A stretch of 40,371 nucleotides of DNA, taken from contig JAJNBG010000032.1 of the NCBI GenBank assembly GCA_021155905.1, positions 1-40,371 on the forward strand. The letters are read 5' to 3'. How positions within the stretch are numbered: the stretch's first letter is position 1; each line of letters opens with the position of its first letter. Both the position numbers and the translations under genes were made by a program. The notes beneath the pieces were generated by a model that worked only from the letters and a program-made list of their open reading frames with translations, was not told the DNA's origin and did not search any database. The stretch comes from Bacteroidota bacterium. Lineage in GTDB: Bacteria > Bacteroidota > Bacteroidia > B-17B0 > Aurantibacillaceae. Of the stretch, positions 22,553 through 31,115 are shown piece by piece.

Positions 22553-24748
22553 ATGTCGAAAAAATATATTCTTTATTCATTTATCTTCTTGTGTGCATTC
22601 ACTATTTCTGCTCAAACCAAATTCAAAGCAATCGTTAAGGACTCTGCCACGAATGAGCCTTTAACCGGCGTTACTGTTTTAATTAAAGAAACAACCATTG
22701 GAGGAAGTACTGATGCTAATGGTTTCATTGAACTACAAAATGTGCCGGACGGAAAACAAATTTTAATTTTCTCTTTCGTTGGTTACAACCAAAGCCAGGA
22801 CTCTTTGGAATTTCCTTTAAGCGACACTGCCACAAGAGTTTTCTACATAAAAAGCGAAGCCGGATCATTAGAAGAAATCATCGTGGAAGGAACGAGATCC
22901 AACAGAAGTATTGAAAACATTCCTACCCGCGTGGAAGTTCTGACAGAAGAAATTGATGAAGCAAGCACTATGGACCCGAGTAAAGTAGCACATTTATTAA
23001 CCCACAGCACCGGAATCCAGGTACAGCAAACTTCTGCGACAAGCAATATGGCAAATGTCCGGATACAAGGTTTAGACGGCAGGTACACCCAGATTCTTAA
23101 AGATGGTTTTCCGAATTACGGTGGATTTTCCGGGAGCCTTAGCATTATGCAAATTCCTCCGCTTGATTTGAGACAAGTTGAATACATAAAAGGATCAGCC
23201 TCTACCTTGTACGGTGCCGGGGCGATTGCTGGTTTAATCAATTTAATTTCAAAAGAAGCTGATAAAGAAGAAACCCTGATACATTTAAATGCCTCTCATG
23301 TGGGGGCTTTGGACGTAAACACTTTCCTGAGTCGCAAAATCGGAAAAATCGGATTCACCTTGTTAGCTCAAAGAAACACGCATCAGTATTTTGATGCTGA
23401 CAAAGATGGTTATACGGATCTCCCGCAACTCACGAAATACAACTTCAACCCTAAGCTGTTTTTTTATTTTAACAAAAGAACCAAACTAACTATCGGAGGA
23501 ACATTTACCAGCGAAACCCGTGAAGGTGGTGATACAAAGTTACTTAGAAATGAAGCTCCGGACAGCGTCCATTTTTACAAAGAAGCAAATGATATAAACA
23601 GAGTCACCACTCAATTCAAATTAGAGCATAAGCTTAGTGAAAATAATACCATTGGATTGCGCAATTCATTCAATGTATTTAAGAGAACACTTCAAATTAC
23701 GCCTTCTCCTATCCTTGGACAATACAGATTTGCCGGCGACCAGTTATCCTCCTTTTCAGAATTATCTTTTACAAACAGACATAAACAAAACGTTTTTATA
23801 GCAGGATTAAATTTCTATTCTGAAGATTTTAAAGAAGAAAAACTTCAGAGTCCGATCCTTCGTAATGAAGAATACCAAACTGCCGGCCTATTCCTTAATT
23901 ACACGTTTGATTTAGGAGAAAAAGTCGCGATTGAAAGTGGCGTTCGTACCGATTATGTCATCAATAAACAAGCGTATGTTTTACCAAGATTATCCGCCTT
24001 GTTTAAATGGTCTAGAAAATTAACAACCCGGATTGGCGGAGGCATGGGCTATCGCAACGCCAGTATTTTTAACCAGGAAGCAGAATTGTTAGGATACAAG
24101 AACATCATGCCAATAGATAAAATAGCGACACATGCAGAACAATCGTATGGCGCCAGCGCGGACATTGGCTTCAAAACAACACTAGGAGAGCATTTTTTCC
24201 TGAATATCAACCAGATGTTCTTTTATAATTACATTGAGAAGCCATTGATACTGGCAGACACCAATGGAATCTCCGGTGTTTACCATTTCGTTAATGCGAA
24301 TGGTTATACGCAAAGCTACGGAGCAGAAACATTCTTCAAGTTCGGGTTTTACGATTTTGTGCTGTTTGTCGGTTATACGTATACCAATGCATCTAACATT
24401 ATAAATGGATATGAAGCTCCGTTTACGTTGACACCTGTTCATAGCCTAAAAGGAGATTTACTATATGCCTTGCCCGGCAAATGGAGAATAGGTTTGGATT
24501 ATGAGTTTAAAAGCGAACAATATTTAAGCCCGGGCAAATATTCGCCATCCTACTGGACCTATGGAGCCATTGTAGAATACACGATAAAACAATTTACCTT
24601 GTTCGGTAACGTTGAGAATTTCACCAACGTGAGGCAAACGAATTATGAAAGTTTAAAAAGCGGACCATATAATACCCCTCAGTTTACCCCAATCTGGGCT
24701 CCTCTTGATGGGATAGTGTTCAATGCGGGCATCAAAATCAGGTTATAA
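22553..24748 (+). CDS. TonB-dependent outer-membrane receptor
   Basis: The start is the ATG at 22553 (MSKKYILYSFIFLCAFTISAQ), because the 17 codons upstream lie across a -7-like TACCTTTT. The 731-residue protein has a signal peptide and then a carboxypeptidase-regulatory-like domain (KFKAIVKDSATNEPLTGVTV, about residues 22-100). The plug follows (about 110-240, with VEVLTEEIDEA, NVRIQGLDGRYTQIL and VEYIKGSASTLYGAGAIAGLINLI), and then a 22-stranded barrel ending in IVFNAGIKIRL. Such receptors import bound iron complexes, vitamins or other ligands using TonB energy. No SusD partner is next to it, so a siderophore- or cobalamin-type substrate is more likely than a glycan. Confidence 0.9.
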   Translation: MSKKYILYSFIFLCAFTISAQTKFKAIVKDSATNEPLTGVTVLIKETTIGGSTDANGFIELQNVPDGKQILIFSFVGYNQSQDSLEFPLSDTATRVFYIKSEAGSLEEIIVEGTRSNRSIENIPTRVEVLTEEIDEASTMDPSKVAHLLTHSTGIQVQQTSATSNMANVRIQGLDGRYTQILKDGFPNYGGFSGSLSIMQIPPLDLRQVEYIKGSASTLYGAGAIAGLINLISKEADKEETLIHLNASHVGALDVNTFLSRKIGKIGFTLLAQRNTHQYFDADKDGYTDLPQLTKYNFNPKLFFYFNKRTKLTIGGTFTSETREGGDTKLLRNEAPDSVHFYKEANDINRVTTQFKLEHKLSENNTIGLRNSFNVFKRTLQITPSPILGQYRFAGDQLSSFSELSFTNRHKQNVFIAGLNFYSEDFKEEKLQSPILRNEEYQTAGLFLNYTFDLGEKVAIESGVRTDYVINKQAYVLPRLSALFKWSRKLTTRIGGGMGYRNASIFNQEAELLGYKNIMPIDKIATHAEQSYGASADIGFKTTLGEHFFLNINQMFFYNYIEKPLILADTNGISGVYHFVNANGYTQSYGAETFFKFGFYDFVLFVGYTYTNASNIINGYEAPFTLTPVHSLKGDLLYALPGKWRIGLDYEFKSEQYLSPGKYSPSYWTYGAIVEYTIKQFTLFGNVENFTNVRQTNYESLKSGPYNTPQFTPIWAPLDGIVFNAGIKIRL

Positions 24749-24916
24749 AATGATTCCGTTTCCTTAATTCATTTGCGGATCCTTCATGTTGATCATGGAA
24801 TAGGATTAATGAAGCGTGCACATCAAACAGTAAACAAAAGGGCAAGTAATGCCTGACTCTTTTTTGTTTCTTACAGGATTTTAATATCTTTAACCTGTTA
24901 CCTCAATATTTAAGCT

Positions 24917-26047
24917 ATGAAAATCCTCCACACATTGAAGAATGCTTTTTTTGCTGCAACCATCATTGCAACGCAATTATCGGCCATCGCACAAGATGTA
25001 CCGGTGCATAAAATTATTTTCGCATCGAAACCTTTTTCTACAAACCCAACGCCTCAAACGGAATTTGCGGCCAATACGCCTATCTATGGCAGAATTGTTT
25101 TAGATAAGCCCTTAAAAGAATATTGTAAAAATCCGGGGAAACACCTGAGCAATGTACCAAGTAATTATGCGCGTTTTATCGGGATTGCTCCCGAGAACCA
25201 GTTTGATGAAGAGGGAAATGAAAAGTATGATCCCATCATTGCCATTACTTATGAGATGTACCTGACCTTTGCAGACCTGGAAAAAAAACACATCGACTTT
25301 GACGTGATGCCAAAAACAGAAGAAGCAACGACTGAATATTCCAGCGGGCTTGCTTTCTACAGATCCTTTGCCGATGAGGGGACTGACGTGATTAATAAAA
25401 AATGTCATTACGGAATTAAACTCTACAGTGAGTTCAACGAAAGTAATGCGGATATTATGGGGCTTAAAGCTTCAGGAGATTTATATATTGACTTTACTAA
25501 ATCCAATTCGACTACCCAGGAAGCCTGGGCGGCACAATGCAGGAAAGCACAAACACTGGCCGGTTCTAACGCATTGAAAAATGCGTCTAAGGGCGCCACA
25601 GAGCAAGCAAAGAGTTTGCCTCTTCCAACCTGTTTCACGTTCCCGCAACATAAGGGCTATGCAGATCCTAAATATTCTGCTGCTAATATTACTGCCATGA
25701 TTAAACAAAAATTTGGTGTAACCGAACTGCTTAACTTAACTTTTGATAAACCGGATGCTGAAAATGATTTCAGAAGTTTAGTAGATGCTTCAACAAACGA
25801 ACCATCACATAAAATGGGGAACCATGTGTTTTATTTTGCTTTTAAAGATGCAGATGGTTCTTACCGCTTTTCGGGAGGTGTGTTGAAAATGGACTATGAA
25901 GGATATGGCAAATATGGCCAGGCTTATATTTTCCCATACTCTCCTATCCAGGGAGAAGAGCGTTTCCCGATAGATGAATTAAGAAAACAAAATGGTGTTT
26001 ATGGCGTCTTTGTGTTTGATGGTTCCAAATTGCCGGCTAAGAAATAA
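24917..26047 (+). CDS. Secreted protein of unknown function
   Basis: The 376-residue protein has a signal peptide (MKILHTLKNAFFAATIIATQLSAIAQ). I see no transmembrane segment afterwards and no motif that I recognise. It contains KIIFASKPFSTNPTPQTEF, a cysteine in KEYCKNPGKH, another in NKKCHYGIKL and two later (AAQCRKAQ, LPTCFTFPQ), which could form two disulfides in the periplasm. The ending GVYGVFVFDGSKLPAKK is neutral. It lies downstream of the TonB receptor and upstream of the Crp/Fnr regulator, 27 bp away, on the same strand. Confidence 0.6.
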   Translation: MKILHTLKNAFFAATIIATQLSAIAQDVPVHKIIFASKPFSTNPTPQTEFAANTPIYGRIVLDKPLKEYCKNPGKHLSNVPSNYARFIGIAPENQFDEEGNEKYDPIIAITYEMYLTFADLEKKHIDFDVMPKTEEATTEYSSGLAFYRSFADEGTDVINKKCHYGIKLYSEFNESNADIMGLKASGDLYIDFTKSNSTTQEAWAAQCRKAQTLAGSNALKNASKGATEQAKSLPLPTCFTFPQHKGYADPKYSAANITAMIKQKFGVTELLNLTFDKPDAENDFRSLVDASTNEPSHKMGNHVFYFAFKDADGSYRFSGGVLKMDYEGYGKYGQAYIFPYSPIQGEERFPIDELRKQNGVYGVFVFDGSKLPAKK

Positions 26048-26074
26048 TCCCACATTCCTCTTATCAGATTTTTT

Positions 26075-26683
26075 GTGGCAACACCTAAAAATATACAAGA
26101 CTTCGATCCCACTTTGTTTCTTGAAGAAATAAAGAAAAGAGTGGATGTATCCCGGGAACAACTGGATGCATTTATAAAATTATGGGAATTCAAAAAATTT
26201 AAGAAGAATGAATTTATCCTGAGAGCCGGAGAAGTGCCGAAGTTCTCCATCTTTGTTTTGAAAGGATGTTTAAGGCAGTATATCGTCAGCGAATCCGGGG
26301 AAGAATCCATCGTGTACTTTGCCGAAGAAAGACATTTTATCGGGGACCTGGCCGCTATGCGCACCAATACTGTTTCCAATTATCATTTCCAGGCCATTGA
26401 AGAATGTGAGTTATTGACCATAAGCGCTGAGAACTGGGCAAAAGCTTTTGCAGAATTTCCCTGGTGGACAGATGCTCATTTAACCGGCTATCAAAAATGG
26501 GCCCTACTCCTGCAACAGCAGATGGCCGAACGCCATACATTAACCGGGGAAGAAAGATACCTGAACCTCCTAAAAGCTAAACCCAAATTATTTCAACGGG
26601 TGCCGCAGCATTACATTGCTTCTTATTTAGGAATCAGTCCGGAGACACTAAGCCGCATTCGTAAAAAAATATTCAATACCTGA
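26075..26683 (+). CDS. Crp/Fnr-family transcriptional regulator
   Basis: The start is a GTG at 26075, giving 202 residues. The N-terminal two thirds form a cyclic-nucleotide-binding-like beta-roll (FILRAGEVPKFSIFVLKGCLRQYIV, ESIVYFAEERHFIGDLAA). The C-terminus has the helix-turn-helix ASYLGISPETLSRIRKKIF, shorter than in E. coli CRP and typical of Bacteroidota members. There is no cysteine cluster for an Fnr iron-sulfur centre. A TTGACTTTAGTCAA palindrome begins 8 bp after its stop codon, placed to activate the next gene. Confidence 0.9.
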   Translation: MATPKNIQDFDPTLFLEEIKKRVDVSREQLDAFIKLWEFKKFKKNEFILRAGEVPKFSIFVLKGCLRQYIVSESGEESIVYFAEERHFIGDLAAMRTNTVSNYHFQAIEECELLTISAENWAKAFAEFPWWTDAHLTGYQKWALLLQQQMAERHTLTGEERYLNLLKAKPKLFQRVPQHYIASYLGISPETLSRIRKKIFNT

Positions 26684-26690
26684 GAATTTC

Positions 26691-26735
26691 TTGACTTTAG
26701 TCAACGTTTTAAAGCTATGCCTTACCGTAGCTTTG
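26691..26735 (+). promoter_or_regulatory. Crp/Fnr-type site at class-II position before a TAnnTTTG box
   Basis: TTGACTTTAGTCAA (26691-26704) has perfect TTGACT/AGTCAA arms. The -7 box TAGCTTTG lies at 26728-26735, placing the site centre about 42-44 bp upstream of the predicted start of transcription. This is the classic position for direct activation by a Crp/Fnr protein. Confidence 0.6.
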
Positions 26736-26771
26736 TGCCATACTTATTATTAAACTAAAAAAAATAAAACA

Positions 26772-27047
26772 ATGGCAACAACAATTATCAACTCGCACAA
26801 AGTAGAAAATTTTACAAAATGGAAAGAAGGCTTTGACGCCGGTGCGCACATGCGCCAGGAATTAGGCATTATCATTAAAGGCATTTACCAATCGGTGGAA
26901 GATGAAAATCATGTCACCGTGATTTCAGAAATGCCAAGCCCGGAAATTGCCAAAGCGATATTATCAAGTCCGGAATTAAAGGCAGCCGGACAAAGAGCAG
27001 GAGTAATCTCAGCGCCGGAAATTAAAATGATGAACCAGGTTATTTAA
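26772..27047 (+). CDS. Small ferredoxin-like-fold protein, possibly ABM-like
   Basis: The 91-residue product reads as alternating strands and helices (TTIINSHKVENFTKWKEGFD, then IKGIYQSVEDENHVTVISEM, then SPEIAKAILSSPELKAAGQR). This looks like a dimeric alpha/beta barrel of the antibiotic-biosynthesis-monooxygenase type. No signal peptide and no cysteine are present. The promoter carries a Crp/Fnr-type site, so it may be induced with a stress or redox response. The specific function is unknown to me. Confidence 0.6.
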   Translation: MATTIINSHKVENFTKWKEGFDAGAHMRQELGIIIKGIYQSVEDENHVTVISEMPSPEIAKAILSSPELKAAGQRAGVISAPEIKMMNQVI

Positions 27048-27117
27048 TTAAAAATCAAATGGAAAATGTCTTAACGTGTTCCTTTTGTTTCGAAATAATA
27101 ATACTAAATTTAAAAAG

Positions 27118-27507
27118 ATGACAAATAAAAAAACAGTGTTAGCAATTGGAATAGATCCAAAATGGATCGATTTTTCTTCACCCGAGTTCGCAGCAATGCC
27201 AGGCCTTACAGCAGAAAAAGTGACTATGGGAATTCAAGGATCCATTAAAGCCTTAAATGAATTGGGTTATGAGGCAGAATTATGCTGGACCGATTTGGGT
27301 GACACGGCCATCGATGTTTTGAAAACACATTTACTAACAAAGAGCTTTGATTGTGTACTCATCGGAGCCGGCATCAGGAAGCCAGATTCTAATTTCACCC
27401 TGTTCGAGAACATGATCAACAGTGTTCATGAATATGCTCCGAAAGCCAGGATCTGTTTCAATACGAATCCTATGGACACAGTTGCCTCGGTTCAGCGTTG
27501 GGTTTAA
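27118..27507 (+). CDS. Small alpha/beta protein of unknown function
   Basis: The start is the ATG at 27118 (MTNKKTVLAIGIDPKWIDFS), giving 129 residues. The upstream ATG at 27076 would add a basic leader with no support. The pattern strand (TVLAIGID), helix, strand (EAELCWTDLG), helix, strand (FDCVLIGAGIRK), helix, strand (ARICFNTNP) suggests a Rossmann- or flavodoxin-like fold. The DLGDTAIDVLK and GAGIRKPDSNF segments have no motif that I can name. It follows the ABM-like gene by 70 bp and may share its promoter. Confidence 0.55.
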   Translation: MTNKKTVLAIGIDPKWIDFSSPEFAAMPGLTAEKVTMGIQGSIKALNELGYEAELCWTDLGDTAIDVLKTHLLTKSFDCVLIGAGIRKPDSNFTLFENMINSVHEYAPKARICFNTNPMDTVASVQRWV

Positions 27508-27526
27508 TTACCTGTAAAAAATAAAA

Positions 27527-27556
27527 GGTCAAAGCGTTTGCTTTGGCATTTTTTTT
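27527..27556 (+). terminator. Intrinsic terminator
   Basis: CAAAGC and GCTTTG around GTTT, followed by GCA and eight Ts. Confidence 0.75.
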
Positions 27557-27584
27557 GCTTTCGTTTTGGACTTGCAAGGAACGG

Positions 27585-27620
27585 ATTCTGAAACATCCCG
27601 ATAGCTATCGAGATCAGAAT
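27585..27620. repeat. Bacteroidota intergenic palindromic repeat
   Basis: ATTCTGA and TCAGAAT enclose the palindrome CGATAGCTATCG (27599-27610). CCCGATAGCTATCGGG-type palindromes are abundant between genes in several Bacteroidota. Only one copy is in this window. Confidence 0.55.
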
Positions 27621-27733
27621 GACAGTAAAAATTAAACTTTTGAGTCAGTTTAATTTTGAATTTCGTGTGTACGAAATTAAATTTATCTTGTAATACAAAA
27701 TATTGCAGAAATTAAAATCTTTGTGTTTTACTT

Positions 27734-28909
27734 ATGGAGGATTGGAAACGGATTTTTTACAGGCTTGGTAATTCTTCGGAGACCTATTTCGACAGCTTAA
27801 GGTTAAGGCTCAGGCAGCGTCTTGGGTTCCATATGAATGTCCAGATTTCAACGTATATGACTTATGCCAATTCGAAAGAGCTGTACATACGCGGAAGGGT
27901 ACTTATCAATAAAAATATTGAAATCAGTGATCGCGATACCGTTTGGAAAAACCTTCAAAATACTTACAAAAGGCTCAGCAGTGTTGAGATTGCCGGAGCG
28001 AAATTAAAAGTGAAATTCAGTGATACAGAACATGAATTTCTCTCCGATGAAGACGGTTATTTTGAATTACCGATCAGTCTAAAAAATCCTCTTCCGTCAG
28101 AAGAACTCTGGCACCATCCCTTAATTGAGTTGCTTGAATCACCTTTCCCTTTTGATCCACCGGTGCATGTACGAGCAGAGGTGATGACGCCACCGTCCAC
28201 TGCAAAATTTGGAGTGATCAGTGACATTGACGATACTGTACTTACCACGCACGCGCAGAGCCTTTTAAAATCAATGTACATGACCTTTACGAATAACGCT
28301 TATACGCGTTTACCATTTGAAGGTGTGTCTGCTTTTTATCATGCCTTGCAAAAAGGATTTTCGGGCGCAGAAGAAAATCCCATCTTTTACGTGTCAAGCA
28401 GTCCCTGGAACTTATATGATCTGTTGGTTGATTTTTTGGAGCTTAACAAAATTCCAAAAGGACCGTTATTTTTAAAAGACTATGGGTTTACACATAACAA
28501 ACTATTTACTGAATCTCATGGTATCCATAAACCAAAGCAGATCCGTAACATATTGAATGCTTATCCTCACCTTAATTTTATTTTGATAGGCGATAGCGGT
28601 CAGCACGACCCGGAAATTTATGCAGAAATCATTAAAGAATTTCCGGGAAGAATCCTGGCGTCTTACATCAGGGATGTTTCGGTGGATGAACGCGATATTG
28701 AAGTAAGTAAGATTTCAGACGGAATTTTACAACATAAGGTAGACATGATCCTGGCTGAGAATAGCTTATCCGCGGCAGAACATGCCGCCTCCAAAGGCTT
28801 TATCCATCCCGACACGCTTCTGTTCATAAAAGCAGAAATGAACGCAGGCGAAATCCGGCAAGACTCAGCGGAAAAGATTTTAGGAGAAGAGTTAAAGACT
28901 TCAGAATAA
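27734..28909 (+). CDS. App1-type phosphatidate phosphatase-like protein (HAD fold)
   Basis: The 391-residue protein has an N-terminal beta-rich region (about residues 35-155) and then the HAD nucleophile motif ISDIDDTVLTTH, with D164, D166 and T168 forming DxDxT. Later motifs are FYVSSSPWNLYDLL, the conserved S of motif II; KPKQIRNIL, a likely Lys of motif III; and ILIGDSGQHDPEIYAEI, motif IV. This order matches the App1/DUF2183 family, whose yeast member dephosphorylates phosphatidic acid. No signal peptide is seen, so it should be cytoplasmic. It stands alone. Confidence 0.88.
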   Translation: MEDWKRIFYRLGNSSETYFDSLRLRLRQRLGFHMNVQISTYMTYANSKELYIRGRVLINKNIEISDRDTVWKNLQNTYKRLSSVEIAGAKLKVKFSDTEHEFLSDEDGYFELPISLKNPLPSEELWHHPLIELLESPFPFDPPVHVRAEVMTPPSTAKFGVISDIDDTVLTTHAQSLLKSMYMTFTNNAYTRLPFEGVSAFYHALQKGFSGAEENPIFYVSSSPWNLYDLLVDFLELNKIPKGPLFLKDYGFTHNKLFTESHGIHKPKQIRNILNAYPHLNFILIGDSGQHDPEIYAEIIKEFPGRILASYIRDVSVDERDIEVSKISDGILQHKVDMILAENSLSAAEHAASKGFIHPDTLLFIKAEMNAGEIRQDSAEKILGEELKTSE

Positions 28910-28950
28910 ACGCATCTTAAAAATTTATATCATTACTATACATTGCAACG

Positions 28951-28978
28951 ATATTTATCGTATTTTTGCGATAAATAT
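28951..28978. promoter_or_regulatory. ArsR operator surrounding the -7 box of the arsenic operon
   Basis: ATATTTATCG and CGATAAATAT are a perfect 10-bp inverted repeat. The 8 bases between them are TATTTTTG (28961-28968), a TAnnTTTG promoter box. A repressor bound to both arms would cover the box. The gene start is 12 bp after the repeat. Confidence 0.75.
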
Positions 28979-28990
28979 TATTAACCTAGC

Positions 28991-29320
28991 ATGGGACTTA
29001 CCAAAACAGAAGAATTCACCGTTCGTGATAACAAGATTGCCAAATACGCAAAAGCATTGTCTCATCCCGCCCGTGTTGCTATTCTGCAATTACTGATCAA
29101 AAAACAATCCTGCATTTGTGGTGACATTGTGGATGAGTTACCTCTTTCCCAGAGCACGGTGTCGCAGCACCTGAAAGAATTGAAAGAGGCAGGACTCATC
29201 AAAGGTGATACTGACGGCGTAAAAGTTTGCTATTGCATCGATGAAAAAGAATGGGAGTCTGCCAAGAATTATCTTAACCTGTTCTTATCCGCCTATGTTC
29301 CTAAAAGCAAGTGCTGCTAA
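28991..29320 (+). CDS. arsR: ArsR arsenic-responsive repressor
   Basis: The 109-residue protein has the winged-helix core ([16 protein letters not shown], then [21 protein letters not shown]). In helix alpha-3 it has [10 protein letters not shown] with C41 and C43, the position of the As(III)-binding CxC of ArsR (ELCVCDL). A C-terminal SKCC offers further thiolates. It is the first gene of the arsenic operon and its inverted-repeat operator surrounds the -7 box. As(III) binding should release it from DNA, following the family. Confidence 0.9.
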   Translation: MGLTKTEEFTVRDNKIAKYAKALSHPARVAILQLLIKKQSCICGDIVDELPLSQSTVSQHLKELKEAGLIKGDTDGVKVCYCIDEKEWESAKNYLNLFLSAYVPKSKCC

Positions 29321-29375
29321 AAAACTTTAATTTTATATATCGCCAAATAACGATTAATTACTAAAAAAAGAAATC

Positions 29376-29852
29376 ATGACATTATCAGAATTCAAAAAAC
29401 AATTAAGTTCAGTGAGTGATTTGAACTTTGTACTTCCTAATGGAACGATTGTTCCAAAACATTTTCATGTAACCGAAGTCGGACAGATCACCAAACATTT
29501 CATTGACTGTGGTGGCACAGTAAGAAATGAGAAAACAGTTAATTTTCAATTGTGGGAAGCCGGTGATTTTGATCATCGCCTGGCTCCAAAAAAACTAAAT
29601 GAGATTATCGCACTTTCCGAAAAAGTCTTGGGAGTTGAAGATGCTGAAATTGAAGTAGAGTATCAAAGTGATACCATTGGTAAATACGGCCTTGAATTTA
29701 ACGGGAGTCAATTTCTTTTGATGTCTAAACAAACGAACTGTCTGGCCAATGACTCCTGCGGAATTCCTGCAGACAAACTGAAAGTGAACTTAATAGAGCT
29801 GCAAACAGAAGGAAAAGGCGCATGCTGCACGCCGGGCGGAGGATGCTGTTAA
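29376..29852 (+). CDS. DUF6428-like protein of the arsenic operon
   Basis: The 158-residue protein matches the DUF6428 type that I associate with Bacteroidota arsenic operons (MTLSEFKKQLSS..., then KHFHVTEVGQITKHFIDCGGTVR). The C-terminus ends GACCTPGGGCC, a double-CC tail suited to binding As(III). A further pair occurs in TNCLANDSCG. No catalytic motif is seen. It may capture or deliver arsenite to a partner in the operon, by composition and context only. It starts 55 bp after the arsR stop. Confidence 0.7.
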   Translation: MTLSEFKKQLSSVSDLNFVLPNGTIVPKHFHVTEVGQITKHFIDCGGTVRNEKTVNFQLWEAGDFDHRLAPKKLNEIIALSEKVLGVEDAEIEVEYQSDTIGKYGLEFNGSQFLLMSKQTNCLANDSCGIPADKLKVNLIELQTEGKGACCTPGGGCC

Positions 29853-29868
29853 TCTTAATATATAGTAT

Positions 29869-30486
29869 ATGATCCAATCTATAAAAACTTACTGTGATAG
29901 TTTAACCGGGGAGTTTCATTCGATCCCAGCCCGCAGGAAAGAAATACTGGATAAGTTTACACTTTATATCCGTAACAAGGTACAGGAAAATAAACCGATC
30001 CGATTAGTGTATGTGTGTACACACAATTCCCGCAGGAGCCATTTCGGGCAGGTGTGGGCACAGGCTGCGGCCAGTTACTATAAAGTGCCGAATGTTCACA
30101 CTTATTCCGGTGGAACCGAAGCAACTGCTTTTCATCCAAATGCTATTCACGCGCTCGAAAAAATTGGATTTCAAATTAAAAAAACATCCGAGGAAAAAAA
30201 TCCGGTCTATGAAGTGTCTTATGACTTAGACGAACAACCGGCGCTTTGTTTTTCGAAAACGTACGATGATAAAAACAATCCACAGAGCGGTTTTGCCGCT
30301 ATTATGACCTGCAGCGATGCAGAAGAGAATTGCCCTTTTATCCCGGGTGTTGAATTAAGAATTGCCACGACTTTTGATGACCCAAAGGAATTTGATAACA
30401 CTTCGCAACAGGATGAAAAATACAGCGAGCGTTGCAAACAAATCGCCCTTGAAACTTTCTACGTATTTTCAAAAATTAATTTATAA
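29869..30486 (+). CDS. arsC: Low-molecular-weight phosphatase-type arsenate reductase
   Basis: The 205-residue protein has the P-loop CTHNSRRS (C50 nucleophile, CX5R form) after the strand RLVYV, as in thioredoxin-coupled arsenate reductases. Other cysteines include C9, the one in ALCFSK, MTCSDAEENC and SERCKQ, which can pass electrons from the nucleophile to thioredoxin. It is longer than Staphylococcus ArsC, which is typical for the Bacteroidota branch. Its product is As(III). The next gene begins at the last base of its stop codon, so translation is probably coupled. Confidence 0.82.
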   Translation: MIQSIKTYCDSLTGEFHSIPARRKEILDKFTLYIRNKVQENKPIRLVYVCTHNSRRSHFGQVWAQAAASYYKVPNVHTYSGGTEATAFHPNAIHALEKIGFQIKKTSEEKNPVYEVSYDLDEQPALCFSKTYDDKNNPQSGFAAIMTCSDAEENCPFIPGVELRIATTFDDPKEFDNTSQQDEKYSERCKQIALETFYVFSKINL

Positions 30487-31115
30487 TGCAAGACAAAAAA
30501 CAACACTGGGAAAACATTTACCAAACAAAGGATTTGAAAGATGTGAGTTGGTTTCAATCAACGCCAACGACCTCGCTTGATTTCCTCAGGGAATTTGATG
30601 TTCCACAAAACGCCAAAATCATTGACGTCGGTGGAGGGGATAGCTTGCTCGTGGACCATTTGTTGCGCATGGGCTATACGGATATCAGTGTTTTAGATAT
30701 TTCAGAACATGCTGTGGATAGAGCCAAAAAAAGACTGGGAAACGATGCCGCTAAGGTTAAATGGATTGTTGCGGATGCTGCTGATTTTCATCCGGCAGAG
30801 CAATATGATTTCTGGCATGACCGGGCTGCCTTTCATTTTTTAACCAATGAATCAGAAATTGAAAATTACATTCAAACGATTAAAAAAAGCATCTGTCGTG
30901 ATGGCGTTCTAATTCTCGGCACGTTCTCGGAAGAAGGTCCGAAAAAATGTAGCGGCATTGAGATAAAGCAATATTCAGAAAAAACCATGGTTGAAAGATT
31001 AACACAATTCTTCCATAAAGTGAAATGCGTTTCCGTGGATCACGCAACACCGTTTAATACTATTCAGAACTTTATTTTCTGTAGTTTTAAAAAACTAAAT
31101 CCAACCGGAATATGA
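30486..31115 (+). CDS. Class I SAM-dependent methyltransferase of the arsenic operon
   Basis: The 209-residue protein has SAM motif I IIDVGGGDSLLVDHLL (about residues 40-55), then VLDISEHAVDRAKKR, WIVADAADF and ILGTFSEEG. The fold is that of small class I methyltransferases. It lacks the conserved cysteine triad of ArsM (only scattered Cys, such as KKCSG and KCVSV), so it is probably not a classical arsenite methyltransferase. Its tight coupling to arsC (1-base overlap) and to the aquaporin (ATGA overlap) still argues for a role in arsenic handling or in a linked small molecule. Confidence 0.8.
   Translation: MQDKKQHWENIYQTKDLKDVSWFQSTPTTSLDFLREFDVPQNAKIIDVGGGDSLLVDHLLRMGYTDISVLDISEHAVDRAKKRLGNDAAKVKWIVADAADFHPAEQYDFWHDRAAFHFLTNESEIENYIQTIKKSICRDGVLILGTFSEEGPKKCSGIEIKQYSEKTMVERLTQFFHKVKCVSVDHATPFNTIQNFIFCSFKKLNPTGI

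Noticed and set aside
30486..31115. Arsenite methyltransferase ArsM.
   Set aside because: The conserved ArsM cysteines are not present; only a general class I methyltransferase can be supported.
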